A DNA stretch of 64,000 bases from Welwitschia mirabilis (taxonomy: Eukaryota > Gnetophyta > Gnetopsida > Welwitschiales), in assembly GCA_051453625.1 (NCBI GenBank), contig JBOZIK010000001.1, positions 149,342,738 through 149,406,737 on the forward strand, given 5' to 3'. This document shows positions 1-12,839 of the stretch, one piece after another. Position numbers and translations under genes: made by a program. The notes beneath the pieces were generated by a model that saw only the letters and a list, made by a program, of their open reading frames with translations, ran no database searches and was not told where the DNA came from. Within the stretch, counting starts at the first letter, position 1; every line of letters starts with the position of its first letter.

Positions 1-947
1 TAAGAAGAGCATTCAACTAGTTTTTAACTAACATAAACTATGAGATCTACCAAGTAGAATAATGAATGCAATATGAAGTGAAATGGAAAAGCAATGTAAA
101 TCTAATACTAAATAAGGTCAACCTTAACAAAGGTTGCCATTATGATCTATATAAATCACAGCATTATCACAATAAACTATGATCAATGTAAACCATAAGA
201 GACATACAAAATGGAAATGAAATAGCAATTATATTAATTTAAAATAGTATTTGAATTACCTTAAGAACTTTACATCTAATTACAGATAAAATAATAGCAC
301 CTCAATCGAAGAAACTCAGTCTAACACTAAGGAAACTCCTTTGTGTAGCTCTGAATGAAGCTTTTATCCTTTAGTCTTCCATCACAAGTATATCAGGTAC
401 AAAAGATGAAAACAAAAGTAAAAGAGAAAAAGTATATTTATATTTTTCCATTGAGGTTCTAGAAACTAAACCCTAGAAGTCAAAAAAGAAACCCTAATAG
501 CCCACATGGGTCTCTTGATCCCATTACAAAGATATTTCTTTTTGATCATATAAAAAAGACAATTATTGTCCCAATTGTTATTGGAATGACATGGGGGACA
601 TCACCCTATGTTAAATATCTTTATGCCCTACTATCAACCTCATGAATTCTATCTATGTTAGCAGTGTCATCGTCCTACATGTCATGGGGATGACATAGGG
701 AATGATAGTCTTTCCCATCTTCAATCTTAAAGGTAAACTAGTCTTTCACATCATGGAGTCTTCTTCAAAATATTCAACATCAGAATAATCCTAAGAAACT
801 ACTAAATATTTTGTCAAAATAATTACCTGTTTTATTGATTATTCTCTCAGATCTTCATAGTCATCAGTATTGCATCCAAACCTATGTAAATATCTTGTAA
901 AAGCATCAAAATAAACCATTAAATTCCTATAAATTAGCATCGCAACA
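1..947 (-). mobile_element. LTR E, family 1 (partial, cut by window edge)
   Basis: The reverse complement matches the other family-1 LTRs (8600-10476, 20229-21341, 14488-15729) along its whole visible length. Its 5' end is at 947, where the minus strand reads TGTTGCGATGCTAATTT, equivalent to TGTTGCAATGCCAATTTG at 20229. It carries the family TATA box, the conserved 'GAGACTCAGTCT' region near 310-325 and the repeated 'ATGTCATCCCCATGA' words near 590-700. The 3' end lies before base 1, so it cannot be decided whether this is a solo LTR or the 5' LTR of a minus-strand element running out of the window. Confidence 0.85.
435..442 (-). promoter_or_regulatory. TATA box of LTR E
   Basis: The minus strand reads TATAAATA at the same place in the LTR as in the five other family-1/2 LTRs, where it is followed by 'CC' and a pyrimidine-rich start region. 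It would be the core promoter of the element. Confidence 0.55.
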
Positions 948-1391
948 CTCATGTTTATCTCATCAAATGCAAGGGATAACATTAATAATATCTTACTACT
1001 ATAATCATATGCATAGACCTAATGCAAAAATACTAACATGGAGCTAAATTTCTTATAAAAGAATAGCCTACTTAAAGGACAAAAAATTGATAATCCTTCC
1101 AGAATTTTTTATGTAGTCCTAAGCTATGAGATCCTAGATCTAAGCTTTAAAGCTTCAATCTCTAAGCTCTAAGCTTTAATCTTTAAAATCCAAGCTCTAG
1201 CTCCACACTCAAGAGGATGAAATATTGAGAAGAAAATTTAATATCATAAACTTGCTTAAAGAATAAAAATTATCCTATGAAGAAAGGAAAGGGGTCTATT
1301 TATAAATAAATGTTTTTCTAAGGTTTTTAATCTAATTGACAAAAATCATTTACATCATTTTACCCATAATATAAAGAAATTACTTTTTGTC
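948..1391. other. Unassigned AT-rich spacer with an AAGCTYTAAGC-like cluster
   Basis: No coding signal. Around 1115-1205 a short degenerate word (AAGCTCTAAGCTTTAA and variants) recurs several times. At 1297-1304 the minus strand has TATAAATA followed by 'GACCCCTTTCC', which resembles an LTR core promoter, so this may be part of an unrecognised minus-strand LTR. I could not find a second copy in the window. Confidence 0.35.
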
Positions 1392-1669
1392 AATGATATT
1401 GGTTAATGATAAGTTAGATAAGCTTGTGTAAAAGTCACATAGAAAAAAGAATAACAAATGATAAGATTAATCAATAACAAGTTGTATGAGCTTGTGTATA
1501 ATTGACATTGATATATGAATAATAAAGGATAAGATTAATTAATGACAAGCTAAATGAGCTTACATAAAAGTAAGATTTAACATATGAATGATAACTAATA
1601 ACATTAATTAATAACATGTTAAAATATTTTGTCTAATACGTAAGAGTGATGTATGAATGACAAAATGAA
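1392..1669. repeat. 68-bp tandem repeat, about four copies
   Basis: The word AGCT(T) inside a common frame (…AATAACAAGTT…GAGCTTGTGTA…) recurs at 1421, 1489 and 1557, exactly 68 bp apart. A fourth, more diverged unit runs from about 1597 to 1669. Each unit includes 'GATAAGATTAAT-AATAACAAG' and ends in 'ATATGAATRATAA'. There is no reading frame across it. It is a small minisatellite in AT-rich DNA, possibly inside an LTR or the untranslated region of an element. Confidence 0.8.
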
Positions 1670-2050
1670 TCCTATTAATAACTCATACAATTAATTAGGA
1701 TAAGTAATTTTCTTTTTTTAATTGTGATATTAATTAGATCCATCATTTCCTCATGCTAGTTCCTTCTTAATCATTCATAGGCTCATAATAAATTCAAAAT
1801 ATATTTTAAAAAATTTATAAAATGCATTCAAAGACCAAATACACCAATATCAAAATTTCCATATTATACAAGATAAAAATAATATTTTATGGATAAAATA
1901 CTTTCATAAATATCAATAATGATAAAAGTCATAAAAGAATAAATTCTACTTATTTATCCTTTTTGGTTTATAAGAGTGTATATTCTTATTCACATGTTTA
2001 TACTCTTCATAATTCATAACATCAAAAAAACAAATCATAAGAAAGAAATG

Positions 2051-2142
2051 TCATAATTGAGTATGGGAAAATATCATAATTAAATGTGAGAAAATGTTAT
2101 AGTTGAATGTACAAAATTGTCATAGTTGAACATAGTATTATT
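2051..2142. repeat. 23-bp tandem repeat, four copies
   Basis: Units begin at 2051, 2074, 2097 and 2120, exactly 23 bp apart, with consensus TCATAATTGAATGTGAGAAA plus three bases. The second half of the array has ATAG in place of ATAA, suggesting a stepwise duplication. Confidence 0.85.
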
Positions 2143-5100
2143 ACTTTTTATCTATTGATTATTATTTTAATTTTATCAAATAATTTTATTTTTTCCTTAT
2201 TTTTAGTTTTCAATAAGGCACATGCACAAATGATTAAAATAAAAATGTTACATGTCATTTCTATAGATATTTTATTATTATTTTAGACCTTCACATGATA
2301 TTTTCAATTTAACAAGTAATTCATGTAAAGGACATGTGTTATAGTAAATAGATTTGTTTAGTATTAATAGTTGGATATAATTTATTTTCCTATTAAAATT
2401 CTTCTAATTATTATTATTACTTTAAATATTAAGATTATCTAAAACTAAGATCAATTAATTAAATGATCTTATAAGTACATCAAATTTAAAAAATATATTT
2501 GACATAATAAATATAATGCATTATTAATTAAAAAGCTACACATTGATTCTCATAAGTCTTAAATTAAAGGAGGAAAAGAATTTTCATGAAATTTTGATAT
2601 CAAAATGTATTACATAATTTATAGATTCTTATAATTATATCATTACATTTACTAATTAAAGGTAATAATATGTGGGGTGAAATAACTTCCACAAATAATG
2701 GGTATGACAGTTACTCCAATTACAAAAAGCACAAAGTGTGGAGGGGTTCATATAAAATATGTTAATTTCCAATCTCACATAAAGTACAAGGGGTAAACCT
2801 AATAAAGAATGTTACTATTTTCTAAGAGAGTATATCTAATGAATAATTACTCAAGAAAAGAGTAGGCCAATAAAATAAAAGTATTAAATGAAAGTACAAA
2901 GTAACAACAAGATATAAAGAAAAGAAAAGTTATGTACAAGTCCAAATGTAGATAGTTAAGTAAATACTTGTAGAACCCAAGATAATCAAATGAGCACAAG
3001 TAGATGTAATTCAAGGATTAGTATACAATAAAACATAAATAAATAACCTTGAAATTAGATTACTTACTTGTGTAGTAATAATTAATATTTTAGATCTTGA
3101 TAAATTCCTTAAAAATCATGTCAATATGTTGAAGTGTAAAATGTATGCATTGATTCAACTTCTTCTATTTAATTAATAACTTATAATATTTAACACATAA
3201 TGTGACATATACATATACTATAATATATGGAATAAACCCAAATGTTATAAATTAGTAAAGCAATTAGGAGATGTTAGAAAATAAATTCATTTCTAGAAGA
3301 GAAAACCATATATTTTTGTAATCCTATAGTTATAAAATGAAACTAATAATGTAGTGGATAAAATGTAATGATGAATATAATAAATATGGAATGTAATAAA
3401 ATAAGAATGATAGTGTAATTCCTAATGCAATTACTTAATCATTTTACCAACTTCTTATCACCTATCTTAGCTCTTATATTCTATGTCAAAATAATAATTA
3501 ATCTATTTAATAATTAATTTAATTTTAAGATAAAATATAAGGAAGACATGAGAGAGATAAAATTATAAAAGATGCATGATCAAGCATCATTAATTTTACT
3601 AATTAATAATTCTTAAAACATACATTTACAAGTAACAACCTTTTTAATGAATAAATCACATCCAAACATCAAGAAAAGTTACACTTATAAGTAGGATGGA
3701 TCCCTTTCTCAAGATGTTTAAAAGCATCAAAAGAATTATAATGCTGAAAAAGACATGAAATGGGATTTCTAAAGGGACATTAATAGTTTTTATTTGGTGG
3801 TTAGGATCATTAGGAGGAAGGAAATTAAGGTTTATAATTAAATTAATAAACTTATAGTAGATTGATTAAGTTATACATTAGTTATAGTTCTCATTCTTCT
3901 AGGCCTTATGTGGAAGACCATGTGGATGAGCTGATTAATTACCTAATAATCTCTTTTCATGTCATTACTAAATCTATGTTTTACTAATTGTACTTTTAAG
4001 ACTTCATTGAAATAACATAGAATGGATTCATACAAAATAACATAAAATATGTTAGGTTGCTTTTCTCTTAGGCATGTTTAGATGATCCGATGAATGATCC
4101 TTTATCTTCATCTTTTAGTTGTCAACTAATCTCATTATTGTTTAACTTCAAAAAGCATCTCAATTAGTCATGTTAGCCTTTACTAGGTATTACAATAATA
4201 GTTAAAACATCTTAATATAATCAAAATTTATTATTATATTATTAACTAGGTGTTAGAAATCTAAAGAATGACAAAAAACCTACATATTTTGTGATCATCA
4301 TAATAACTAACATAATCCCCTCATACGCCTATCAAATATACCCAAAAAAACACTCTAAAAATATGTTAAATATGGCTAGTTTGGCCTTACAATAATTGCA
4401 CTATTCCACAAGAAGCATATACGAAATACTACCATTATGATGACTAGTTTCAAAATAATAATTATAAAATAAAATAATAAATTATAATTTTTAATGTTGT
4501 AAATATTCTAGTGATTTAAAAATAATAAAAACAAACTAATTTAAATAATAAATAAAACCCATAATTAATTTCACATGCAATACCAAATTATGATTATATA
4601 TGTACCTAAAATATTATAATTATTATATAATAGTTATAATTCTTTCAATTATAACATATATCAATAATAAAAATCATGATATCTTATTAAATAAGAAATG
4701 TATGAATAATTAAAGAAATAAAACATCAAGCCATGTAAATGATAATAAAAGAAACATCATGCATAGAAATTTTCATCAAATATCAATCTCATATTAAATA
4801 TGAATATCACCAATTTCTCCAATGATGCCTTAAAAGTGCAACATTAAAATATTCTTGGCTTCATCTGTTCAAGGATTAGTTATCTAATTAGAAAAACTTA
4901 AGAAACCATAGATATCTAAGCATAGATACAATAAATGATTTAGTTATTTAATTCTTTAATCCTTCCCTTTGCAAAACGAACAAGGCTATATGGCACTCTA
5001 ATATGTAAGTATATCATTGTAAAATTACAAAAGTGTAAATTGTCCTATCAAGAACATATCACAAATATTTATTTTAATAAAAAATATTCTTAAGTTACTT

Positions 5101-5428
5101 AATATATAATTATTTCTCATATTTAGTTTTAACTATTTCTTTAAATCTTAGCTCTTAGATTCAAACATTATTGTAGTAGTGAAGTTGTAGTACAACATGT
5201 CAAATGCTTTTTAACATAGCCCTAAGCAAGATTTATACATCTTTTTTTAGTTAATTATTAATATGTTTAAATTACTCATATATAATATAAAAAATAATAT
5301 TTAGTAATTTAATATTTTAACATGCTTTCATAGCTAAAATGAATAAGTACCAATGTTAATATGATAACATAAGAATAATTAAGGATTAAAGTATATAAAA
5401 TCTACATCTTAATGTTCAAGGAAAAATT
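2143..5428. other. Long AT-rich stretch with no recognisable gene
   Basis: Stops occur densely in all six frames and I recognise no gag, protease, polymerase or host domain. The LTR immediately above (5429-6753) is minus-strand and is flanked on its low side, at about 5401-5418, by a sequence in the position of the primer site of its relatives. The stretch may therefore be the eroded body of that element, but no domain supports this directly. Confidence 0.4.
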
Positions 5429-6753
5429 TGGCTATGCTTGTAAGTATCCTCAATGTATGATAATATATAAGATCATCCTAGGAATACAAATATTACATGA
5501 TCAAATACAAGGTTTACCAAATAAACTAGAACTTCTATTTATAATACAATCCTAATGTTATTCTTTCCAAGTGATAAATACAGTTAAATAAATTAGAGAA
5601 GCTAGCATAAACCACTTTTATAATCATAATAGATAATTAATTAAAGAAATAGTAAGAGAGATATTTAAGCTATAAAATAAGAATTATCATAAGAACCAAT
5701 ATGAACATGTCTTGTAATAATTACTATCTTTAACAATAATAGAGTTGATCAAATCATAATCTAAATATGTAATTGATGAAGCACAAGCTCTTCAAAAGAC
5801 TCTAGCTTTTATTAGCTCTTATAGATCACTTCATAGATCACTTCACAAGAATGATAAAAAGGATTTTGAATTCTAAAGAACATAAATAATAGCAATTAAA
5901 GAACTGGAATTACTCTAAAACTTTACTTGAAATGGTAAATGCTTAAAGAATTTGAAACCTAGTTAAGCATAGAAATTATAGAAACTATCAAACAATTAGA
6001 TTAAGAATGAAGATTAATAATATTATCTTTATTTAAAATAATTTCAAGCCTATTCAGGCATAATAAGTATGGAAAATTAGACACACTTGATATTAAGAAA
6101 TTAGATTGAAAATAAAAACAAATTTTATTTCATGTAAAAAGTAAATTTACATTAAAGAAAGATATAAATCACTATAAGAACATGTCATGATATACTTAAA
6201 GGGTGAGCGCATCCTCAAATTAATGCCTTAGGAGCTAGACATGATATTATCTCTCCAAAAAATCTATAAAAACTAGTTATAAAGAAATAATGCTTAACTC
6301 CTTAACTAATCAACTTCATCTCTCTACAACAATCCTAAAGTAAGGCCAAAACAACTTTTGACACATTGAATCTAGGGATAGGACTAGTGTTTCTAGAAAT
6401 TAGCATAACCTTTAACCTCTTCTAATCTAATCACTATCAAGCCTAGCTAAGTCAATAGCTAGAGGAAACCTCATAATGTAAGTTTTAAGATAAATTATGT
6501 GAAGAAACTAGCATTACCATTAGGTCTACTAATATCATTGGCTTTCTAAGAAGCTACACCTATAGCATCTAATATAGTACTCCAAATCTTGCTAGAAACT
6601 TGTAAAATAATAATATAAAAGAAAATGTTAGCAAAACTAGATTTAGATAATCTTAATTATAATAAACACATAAAAATGTAATAAATCTCAAATTATCATA
6701 TTAAAATGGTTAGAATAACTTGACGTAAATGTTAACTTTTACATGTTAACACA
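5429..6753 (-). mobile_element. LTR I, Athila-type (minus strand)
   Basis: About 1.33 kb. It aligns along its length with the LTR at 54690-56020: both contain the 'AAGCATAATAAGTATG … TACTTGATAT' repeats, the 'CCTTAACTAATCAACTTCATC' region and the same terminus. Read on the minus strand it starts TGTGTTAACATG at 6753. This start is shared with LTRs at 54690-56020, 48817-50031, 38043-39437 and 44187-45513. The low flank (about 5401-5418) resembles a decayed primer site in minus orientation, so it is probably a 5' LTR with its body at lower coordinates. Confidence 0.75.
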
Positions 6754-6826
6754 TGTTCCAACTAAATTTTTTCTACTTTCTTAGTGAAGTATGTATAAAG
6801 TTTATTTAACATAGAAAAAAATACAA

Positions 6827-8041
6827 TGTTATAATGTCAAATTATATATATTTGATGGGGTATTTTGAATAATTTTGTAGTACATCTAGATAGGTTTAGG
6901 TGGAGTGTTAATGATTATGATGAATTAATGGGATGATCATAAAAACATACAATTCTTACTAAATTTAAAGACATTTTAGGTAGATTCTAATAGTTAGCAT
7001 TTTAACCTAGAAGGCTAATTTTCCTTACCTAAATAGCTCAAAAGGATGTCATTCACATGGTCATCTGGATAACATTCACTAGATGACAATTCATTTAGAG
7101 CTAATAGGAATGCTAACATGGACTGGGACTATAAATAGAAGAGTCATCATTTTTCATTTCCATAGTCCTCTAGACAATAGTCAAGACAATATTTATTTTA
7201 TGTAATAAATGGATATAGTTTATAATCTTTGTAATAGGATTATGTGTTTTTTTCGAATTTCTAGGATTTCATTTTCAAAATCTTCTATGTAGAGCTATAA
7301 ATACCTCCTTATCCTTACTTTCATTTTACTATCTATTGTACTTGAAATTTTATAATGGGAGATTAAAAGATAAGAGGTTCATACTAGCTATAGAGAGGAG
7401 TTTTTCTCGATTTTGAATTGTGTATCCTTCATTAAGGTGCTACTACTTTGTAAGTGAATGTTTGATCTTGGTTAACAAAAATTCTAGTTATTTCTATTGA
7501 GTGTATGTCCCTTATGATTTATGTTGATTATAATTTAATGATAGATTTATAGTTGATATGGATCATGAGGGTAACGAATGTGACAACAAGTGGAAATAAT
7601 TAATTTGGTATGTGCATTTCATTTAATATGGTAATTCCATAGCTGCAGCAGTTGCATTCAATTATTTTTTTCTTTGATGTATCTTATAACTTATATTAGT
7701 TAGAATTCCTAATTAATCTAGGTTGTGAGAGCTAGTCTTTATGATAACAAATCCATAATCAAATAAGAACTTATAATTATTCCATTCATATATAATTCAT
7801 TACCATTAGATTAGCATTCATCTTGCATTATATTTCTACATAATTCTTATTTTATTTACTTAATTAAAAAAGACCAAAAATACTTTGCTAAATCCATTTT
7901 TAAACTTTTAGGCTAGTGGATTTGATGGATTATAATATTTAAATTAACTCCCGTTATACAAGTATGTGTTTTTATGCAAGTATTTATGATTGATATGGAT
8001 TATATAAAGACTTAAAAATTACATAACTTCACACTGCAACA
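6827..8041 (+). mobile_element. 5' LTR of element C (family 2)
   Basis: About 1.2 kb, starting TGTTATAATGTCAAATTAT and ending ACTGCAACA. Homologous over its length to 29526-30764, including the TATA region, the 'GGATTGTGTATCCTYCATT' box and the 'CTTATGATTTATGTTRATTATAATTT' tail. It is related more distantly to family-1 LTRs, with the same general order of TATA box, 'GAGGTGCTACTAC' box and 3' tail. Confidence 0.88.
7296..7303 (+). promoter_or_regulatory. TATA box of element C 5' LTR
   Basis: TATAAATA followed by CC, at the same LTR position as in the 3' LTR (30018-30025) and in the family-1 LTRs. Confidence 0.6.
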
Positions 8042-8599
8042 TTTAGATAGACTATTATGATATTAAATAAGTATCTTAGGTTTTGATTAGATTATCTATT
8101 TTAAGTAGTATTGCATTTTTATTCTAGATTTTGTAGGTTTATTTCTATAATTTATATTTTAGAAAACATTAATAATGACAATTATCCTATTTGTTATCCA
8201 GAAAATAGAAGCAAATGAAAGTCTGTAATTAGAATTTTTTTGCTTTTCTGTAATTAGGTTTTTTATTTTTAGTAGTATAATAAATTCAACGTCATCTGCT
8301 TTATTGTTTAGATGATACAAATAGACAATATTTGGCTATTTTTATTTCTTGTTCTTTACAATTTGGTTTTCTCTCTTTCTACAATTTATCTTTACATAAG
8401 TGATTAGTTGATTAAACTATTTGAGTGATGATTAAAATGATGGTTTACTTTTAGGTTTATGTCTTTTTTGAGTATGCAATAATATAATAAATTTTGATAA
8501 GAATATAAAATATTAGAGGAAGTAGATCTAGATCAAGGTGAACATCAGAAAAGTCTTATTTGACTACAAGCAAATTCTAGGTATGCATACCTAGGTACG
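8042..8599 (+). mobile_element. First part of the 5' leader of element C
   Basis: Untranslated leader between the 5' LTR and gag. Its end (about 8480-8599) aligns with the leader of element A at about 10920-11045: both have the 'AAGAATATAAAATATTAGAGGAA' type stretch, then 'TATTTGACTWCAAGC' and 'AAGTATGCA…AGGTAC'. The homology stops abruptly where LTR A begins and resumes after LTR B at 21342, which shows that this leader was split by an insertion. No reading frame. Confidence 0.8.
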
Positions 8600-10476
8600 T
8601 CTTGAAATGTCAATTTGTTGGAATTTGATAGTGGATTTTGAGTTCTTTTGCAAGACATTTGTATAGGTTTGGATGCAATACTAATGATTATGGATATCTA
8701 ATAAGATAATCATTAAAACATGTAATTCTTAGCATATTTGGAGGTTTCTCAAGCTTATTTTGATACTACATTCTTGGAAGAAGGATTTACCATGTAGAAG
8801 ACCAATTTAACTTNNNNNNNNNNNNNNNNNNNNNNNNNNNNNNNNNNNNNNNNNNNNNNNNNNNNNNNNNNNNNNNNNNNNNNNNNNNNNNNNNNNNNNN
8901 NNNNNNNNNNNNNNNNNNNNNNNNNNNNNNNNNNNNNNNNNNNNNNNNNNNNNNNNNNNNNNNNNNNNNNNNNNNNNNNNNNNNNNNNNNNNNNNNNNNN
9001 NNNNNNNNNNNNNNNNNNNNNNNNNNNNNNNNNNNNNNNNNNNNNNNNNNNNNNNNNNNNNNNNNNNNNNNNNNNNNNNNNNNNNNNNNNNNNNNNNNNN
9101 NNNNNNNNNNNNNNNNNNNNNNNNNNNNNNNNNNNNNNNNNNNNNNNNNNNNNNNNNNNNNNNNNNNNNNNNNNNNNNNNNNNNNNNNNNNNNNNNNNNN
9201 NNNNNNNNNNNNNNNNNNNNNNNNNNNNNNNNNNNNNNNNNNNNNNNNNNNNNNNNNNNNNNNNNNNNNNNNNNNNNNNNNNNNNNNNNNNNNNNNNNNN
9301 NNNNNNNNNNNNNNNNNNNNNNNNNNNNNNNNNNNNNNNNNNNNNNNNNNNNNNNNNNNNNNNNNNNNNNNNNNNNNNNNNNNNNNNNNNNNNNNNNNNN
9401 NNNNNNNNNNNNNNNNNNNNNNNNNNNNNNNNNNNNNNNNNNNNNNNNNNNNNNNNNNNNNNNNNNNNNNNNNNNNNNNNNNNNNNNNNNNNNNNNNNNN
9501 NNNNNNNNNNNNNNNNNNNNNNNNNNNNNNNNNNNNNNNNNNNNNNNNNNNNNNNNNNNNNNNNNNNNNNNNNNNNNNNNNNNNNNNNNNNNCCCCTATG
9601 TCATCCCCATGATAGTTAAGATGACAACTATTTTTCTATGGTTAGAAAGAATTATCTTTGTAATGGGGTTAAGTGAACCATTTAGGCTATTAGGATTTCT
9701 TTTCTGACTTCTACGATTAAGATTCTAGAACGTTAATGTAAAAATATAAATACCCTTTTCCTTTTCATTTATGTTTTCATGATTTGTATATGATATTCTT
9801 GTGATAGAAGATTGAAGTACAAAAGGTACATCTAGTAGCTACAGAGAGGAGTTTCCTTAGTATTAGGTTGAGTCTCTTCCATTGAGGTGCTACTACATTA
9901 TTATAAGTGAATGTAAAGTTCTTTAAATCAATACAATTACTCTTTTCCTTCCAATTCTATTTATTTTCCTTATGATTTAACTTGGTTATAGTTTAAGTGA
10001 CAATTCTATAATTTATTTAGAACATAAGGGCAACGTTTGTTGAGGTTGACATGGGTTATTTTATATTTGTATTGTTATTCCATTTCCATTCTACATTGCA
10101 TTTCATATTCTATTTGGTTTATCTCATAGTTTACATTAAATAGGAATAACTTAAGTACTCTTCTTAATTGATTTGAATCATATAGAGCTAGTTCTTATGA
10201 TAAGGGAATTAGGATCCAATAGAATCCATTCCACTTCCATTTGTATTTCATCTCCATTAACTTTGCACTACATTTTACTTTATTATTTATTTTTAGTTAC
10301 TAAAAGATAAAAAGACTAAAAACACCTTTAGAAATTAATTCTCTAGCTCTACGCCTAATGCCTTCATTATGATTTAAGTGAACTCCTGTTTATACTAGCA
10401 TGTATTTTTCTGTAAGTAATTTAATTTACAAGTTTACCTAAAAGACTTTAGGATTGCATAAATTCACATCACAACA
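8600..10476 (+). mobile_element. 5' LTR of element A (family 1), with an N gap
   Basis: Known sequence is 8600-8813 and 9593-10476 (1098 bp), ending CACATCACAACA. Against LTR B (1113 bp) and LTR D, the part hidden by the 779-N run at 8814-9592 should be only about 28 bp. Roughly four in five bases match LTR B over the stretch downstream of the TATA box, so the element is old. Confidence 0.85.
9745..9752 (+). promoter_or_regulatory. TATA box of element A 5' LTR
   Basis: TATAAATA followed by CCC, conserved in position with LTR B (20603-20610, CATAAATA). Confidence 0.6.
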
Positions 10477-11159
10477 TTTTCATGCATTACTAGGGAAGGC
10501 TGCAAGGAGCTACAGAATTATCACTAACTAGATAAGTATCTCAAATTTTCTATTTAAATTATTATTTAAATTAGTTCTATATTTTTAATATAACTTAGAA
10601 TAGGTTTATTATAGAAAATTTTCATAGTTTTTAGGAATCCTATCATTCTCTTTATTATTCTAATGACATTAGGCATGATAGTTTTAGAATTTTAAAATTA
10701 ATTTCTATTTTTATATTTTTTCCTCTATTTGTAATTCAATAATAAAGTTACTATCATATTCTTTATCATCCCCATAATAGCCTAGATGATAGTCTAGTTT
10801 TTTTCTTTTGGTAAATTTTTTTTTCTGAGTTTTGGTTTCCCTATCATCTCCATGACTAGGTGAATGATAGTTTATTTTTTCTTATTTTAGTTTTTCATTT
10901 TCTGTCTAAGCATGTAGGGACATGGTAAATTCTAGTAAGAAGATAAAATATTAAAGAGAATGAAACTTAATCAAATAAAATATTATAGAAGGATTATTTG
11001 ACTTCAAGCTAAATCCAAGTATGCACATTCCAGGTACATAAATTCCTAGAATTGAAGAAGAAGATTTTTCTACTTTTATTATTTTAGAATCATATTTTGT
11101 AAAAACAAAAAAAATTATAGTATAAAAGTAGATCATGTTATTTTTTCCTTAAAATATGT
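10477..11159 (+). mobile_element. 5' leader of element A
   Basis: Untranslated region between LTR and gag. No clear primer-binding site follows the LTR; the bases after 10476 (TTTTCATGCATTAC) do not match the common plant primer sites. Two copies of a word also found in the LTRs lie here: 'ATCATCCCCATAATAGCCTAGATGATAG' type at about 10765-10792 and 'CTATCATCTCCATGACTAGGTGAATGATAG' type at about 10841-10871. The end of the leader matches the leader of element C. Confidence 0.7.
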
Positions 11160-12720
11160 CAAATGTATCAAAATCATTCCAAAAACAAAAGCAAGTTACT
11201 TTGTCTAGTACTACAATCATAATAGGAACTTTTTCCTCAAATGTAAGCATTACTTTTAAAGATTTAATTTCCAATAAAAAAACATGAAATCCAAAATCCC
11301 TTTAATTTACATCCTGAAGATGATGTAGAATTAAGAAATTTAAGTGCATGTCTAACATTTTTAGGGGAACCTAAGGAAGACCCTTTTCAACATTTAGCTA
11401 ACATTGAACAACGTGTGCTTATCTCAGGGAATTGAGGAAAACATCTTAGTAACTATACCTATGTGATTATCTTTTTAATCACACTTAGAGAAAGAGAAAA
11501 TATTTGGCTTAAAACTATATTCCACATAAAAGTCTTAAATCTTAGAGTCAAGTGCAATAAGTATTTATCAACCAATTTTTAAGTGAAAGTTCCATGAAAA
11601 AAAGAAGAAAGGAAGTAATCAATTTTTAACAACAACCTCATAAGTATTATGTAATAGCTTATAAATGTTTTATTATATCTAGTCATTCCAATCCTAATGA
11701 TGAATATCTTAAGGAAGAGCTAGTTGATTATTTTTATAGTGAATTGAATGCTCAAACTAAATAACTTCTAGACTTTTCTTGTGGAGGAAACTTATTAAAC
11801 TTAGTCTTAGAAGAAGCATGGAGTGTGTTGAAAAAACTTATAGAAATAAGCCAAACTTGGTTTAAACCCACTAAGAAAATCAAACTGTAGGCCAAATCAT
11901 AAAATATTTAAAAGAAGTTAAACAATATAAGGAAAAAGAGAGAGATGACTTAATCAACTTGATGAAATATTTTACTACTACTTTAGAAAAGTATACACAA
12001 ATAATAATTGATGCAAAAGTAGTAAAGAATGAAAACTCAACTTAAAATTGTGAAATCTATGAAGATAACTCTTATCCAACTAAAGAGTATCTTTTATTAC
12101 AAACTTGTGAGGAGAGGATGTTTGAAGAAGTTTGTGCTTTTAACCAAAGAAACCTAATTTTAAAATCCAATCATAATTTTAACAAAGATTGGATGGATAG
12201 TCTCAATAGAAACCTTTTGAAAATAGATTCTGAAATTTCAACTTAATCTAATTTTTAACAAAATCAGAATGATCCATTTAGAAAATTCATAGAAGAGATG
12301 AGAAAAGTGCAAGACAAAACTAATAGAAACATTGAAAACTTAGTATATGTGCTTCAAAATACAATGCTTGCTAACCAAAAATCACAATGGTCTCTTGCAT
12401 CTCAACCTTTACCCAACTCAAATGAAGTTAAGAAATATTTGAAGGTAATAACATGAAGTGAAAATGATACAGCATCTCCTATCCATGATGTTTCAACTTC
12501 TAAAAGCAATAAAATAAATGAAAAGGATGATTTAGAAATTTTAGACTCATATAACTTTCCATTAACTTCACCTACTAAAGCCTTCAATAAAAATTCCTCT
12601 CAAGAAAACAAAGAAAAGAAACCATTTACTCCATGGCTTGATCAATTAAATATAAGCCCTACCTTTAATGAATACTTAAAAACTTTGATACAAAAGGTAA
12701 ACATCAACTTGTCTTTTTGA
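11160..12720 (+). pseudogene. Gag remnant of element A
   Basis: Decayed structural protein of a Ty3/gypsy element; it would form the virus-like particle. The start is parallel to the better preserved gag start of element C at 21490: both share the 'LGTSNLNENI'-like opening and the 'FLGDPDEDPFQHL' block (about 11370-11400 here), which corresponds to the 'F.G..GEDPH.HL' motif of plant Ty3 gag. Further on, about 11740-11850 gives the 'LNAQTK..DFSCGGNLLN…EEAW' region, the usual conserved 'GG.L…..EA..LIE.MA' end of the gag core. In-frame stops are frequent and frames shift. No CCHC zinc knuckle is visible. The downstream part (12060-12720) is hydrophilic and unassigned. Confidence 0.75.
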
Positions 12721-12839
12721 AACCTCTTGCAATAAAATCCAAAATATTCTAAGTTGTAAAAAGGCTTAGTAAGAAAAAAATAAAAATGTGTCATTACTAG
12801 TAAAGTTTTTCTTCCTCAATCTCTTTCCAACCTAGTAAC

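Noticed and set aside
10477-10500. Primer-binding site directly after LTR A
   Set aside because: The sequence does not match the complement of tRNA-Asp, tRNA-Met, tRNA-Arg or tRNA-Lys ends even allowing transitions.
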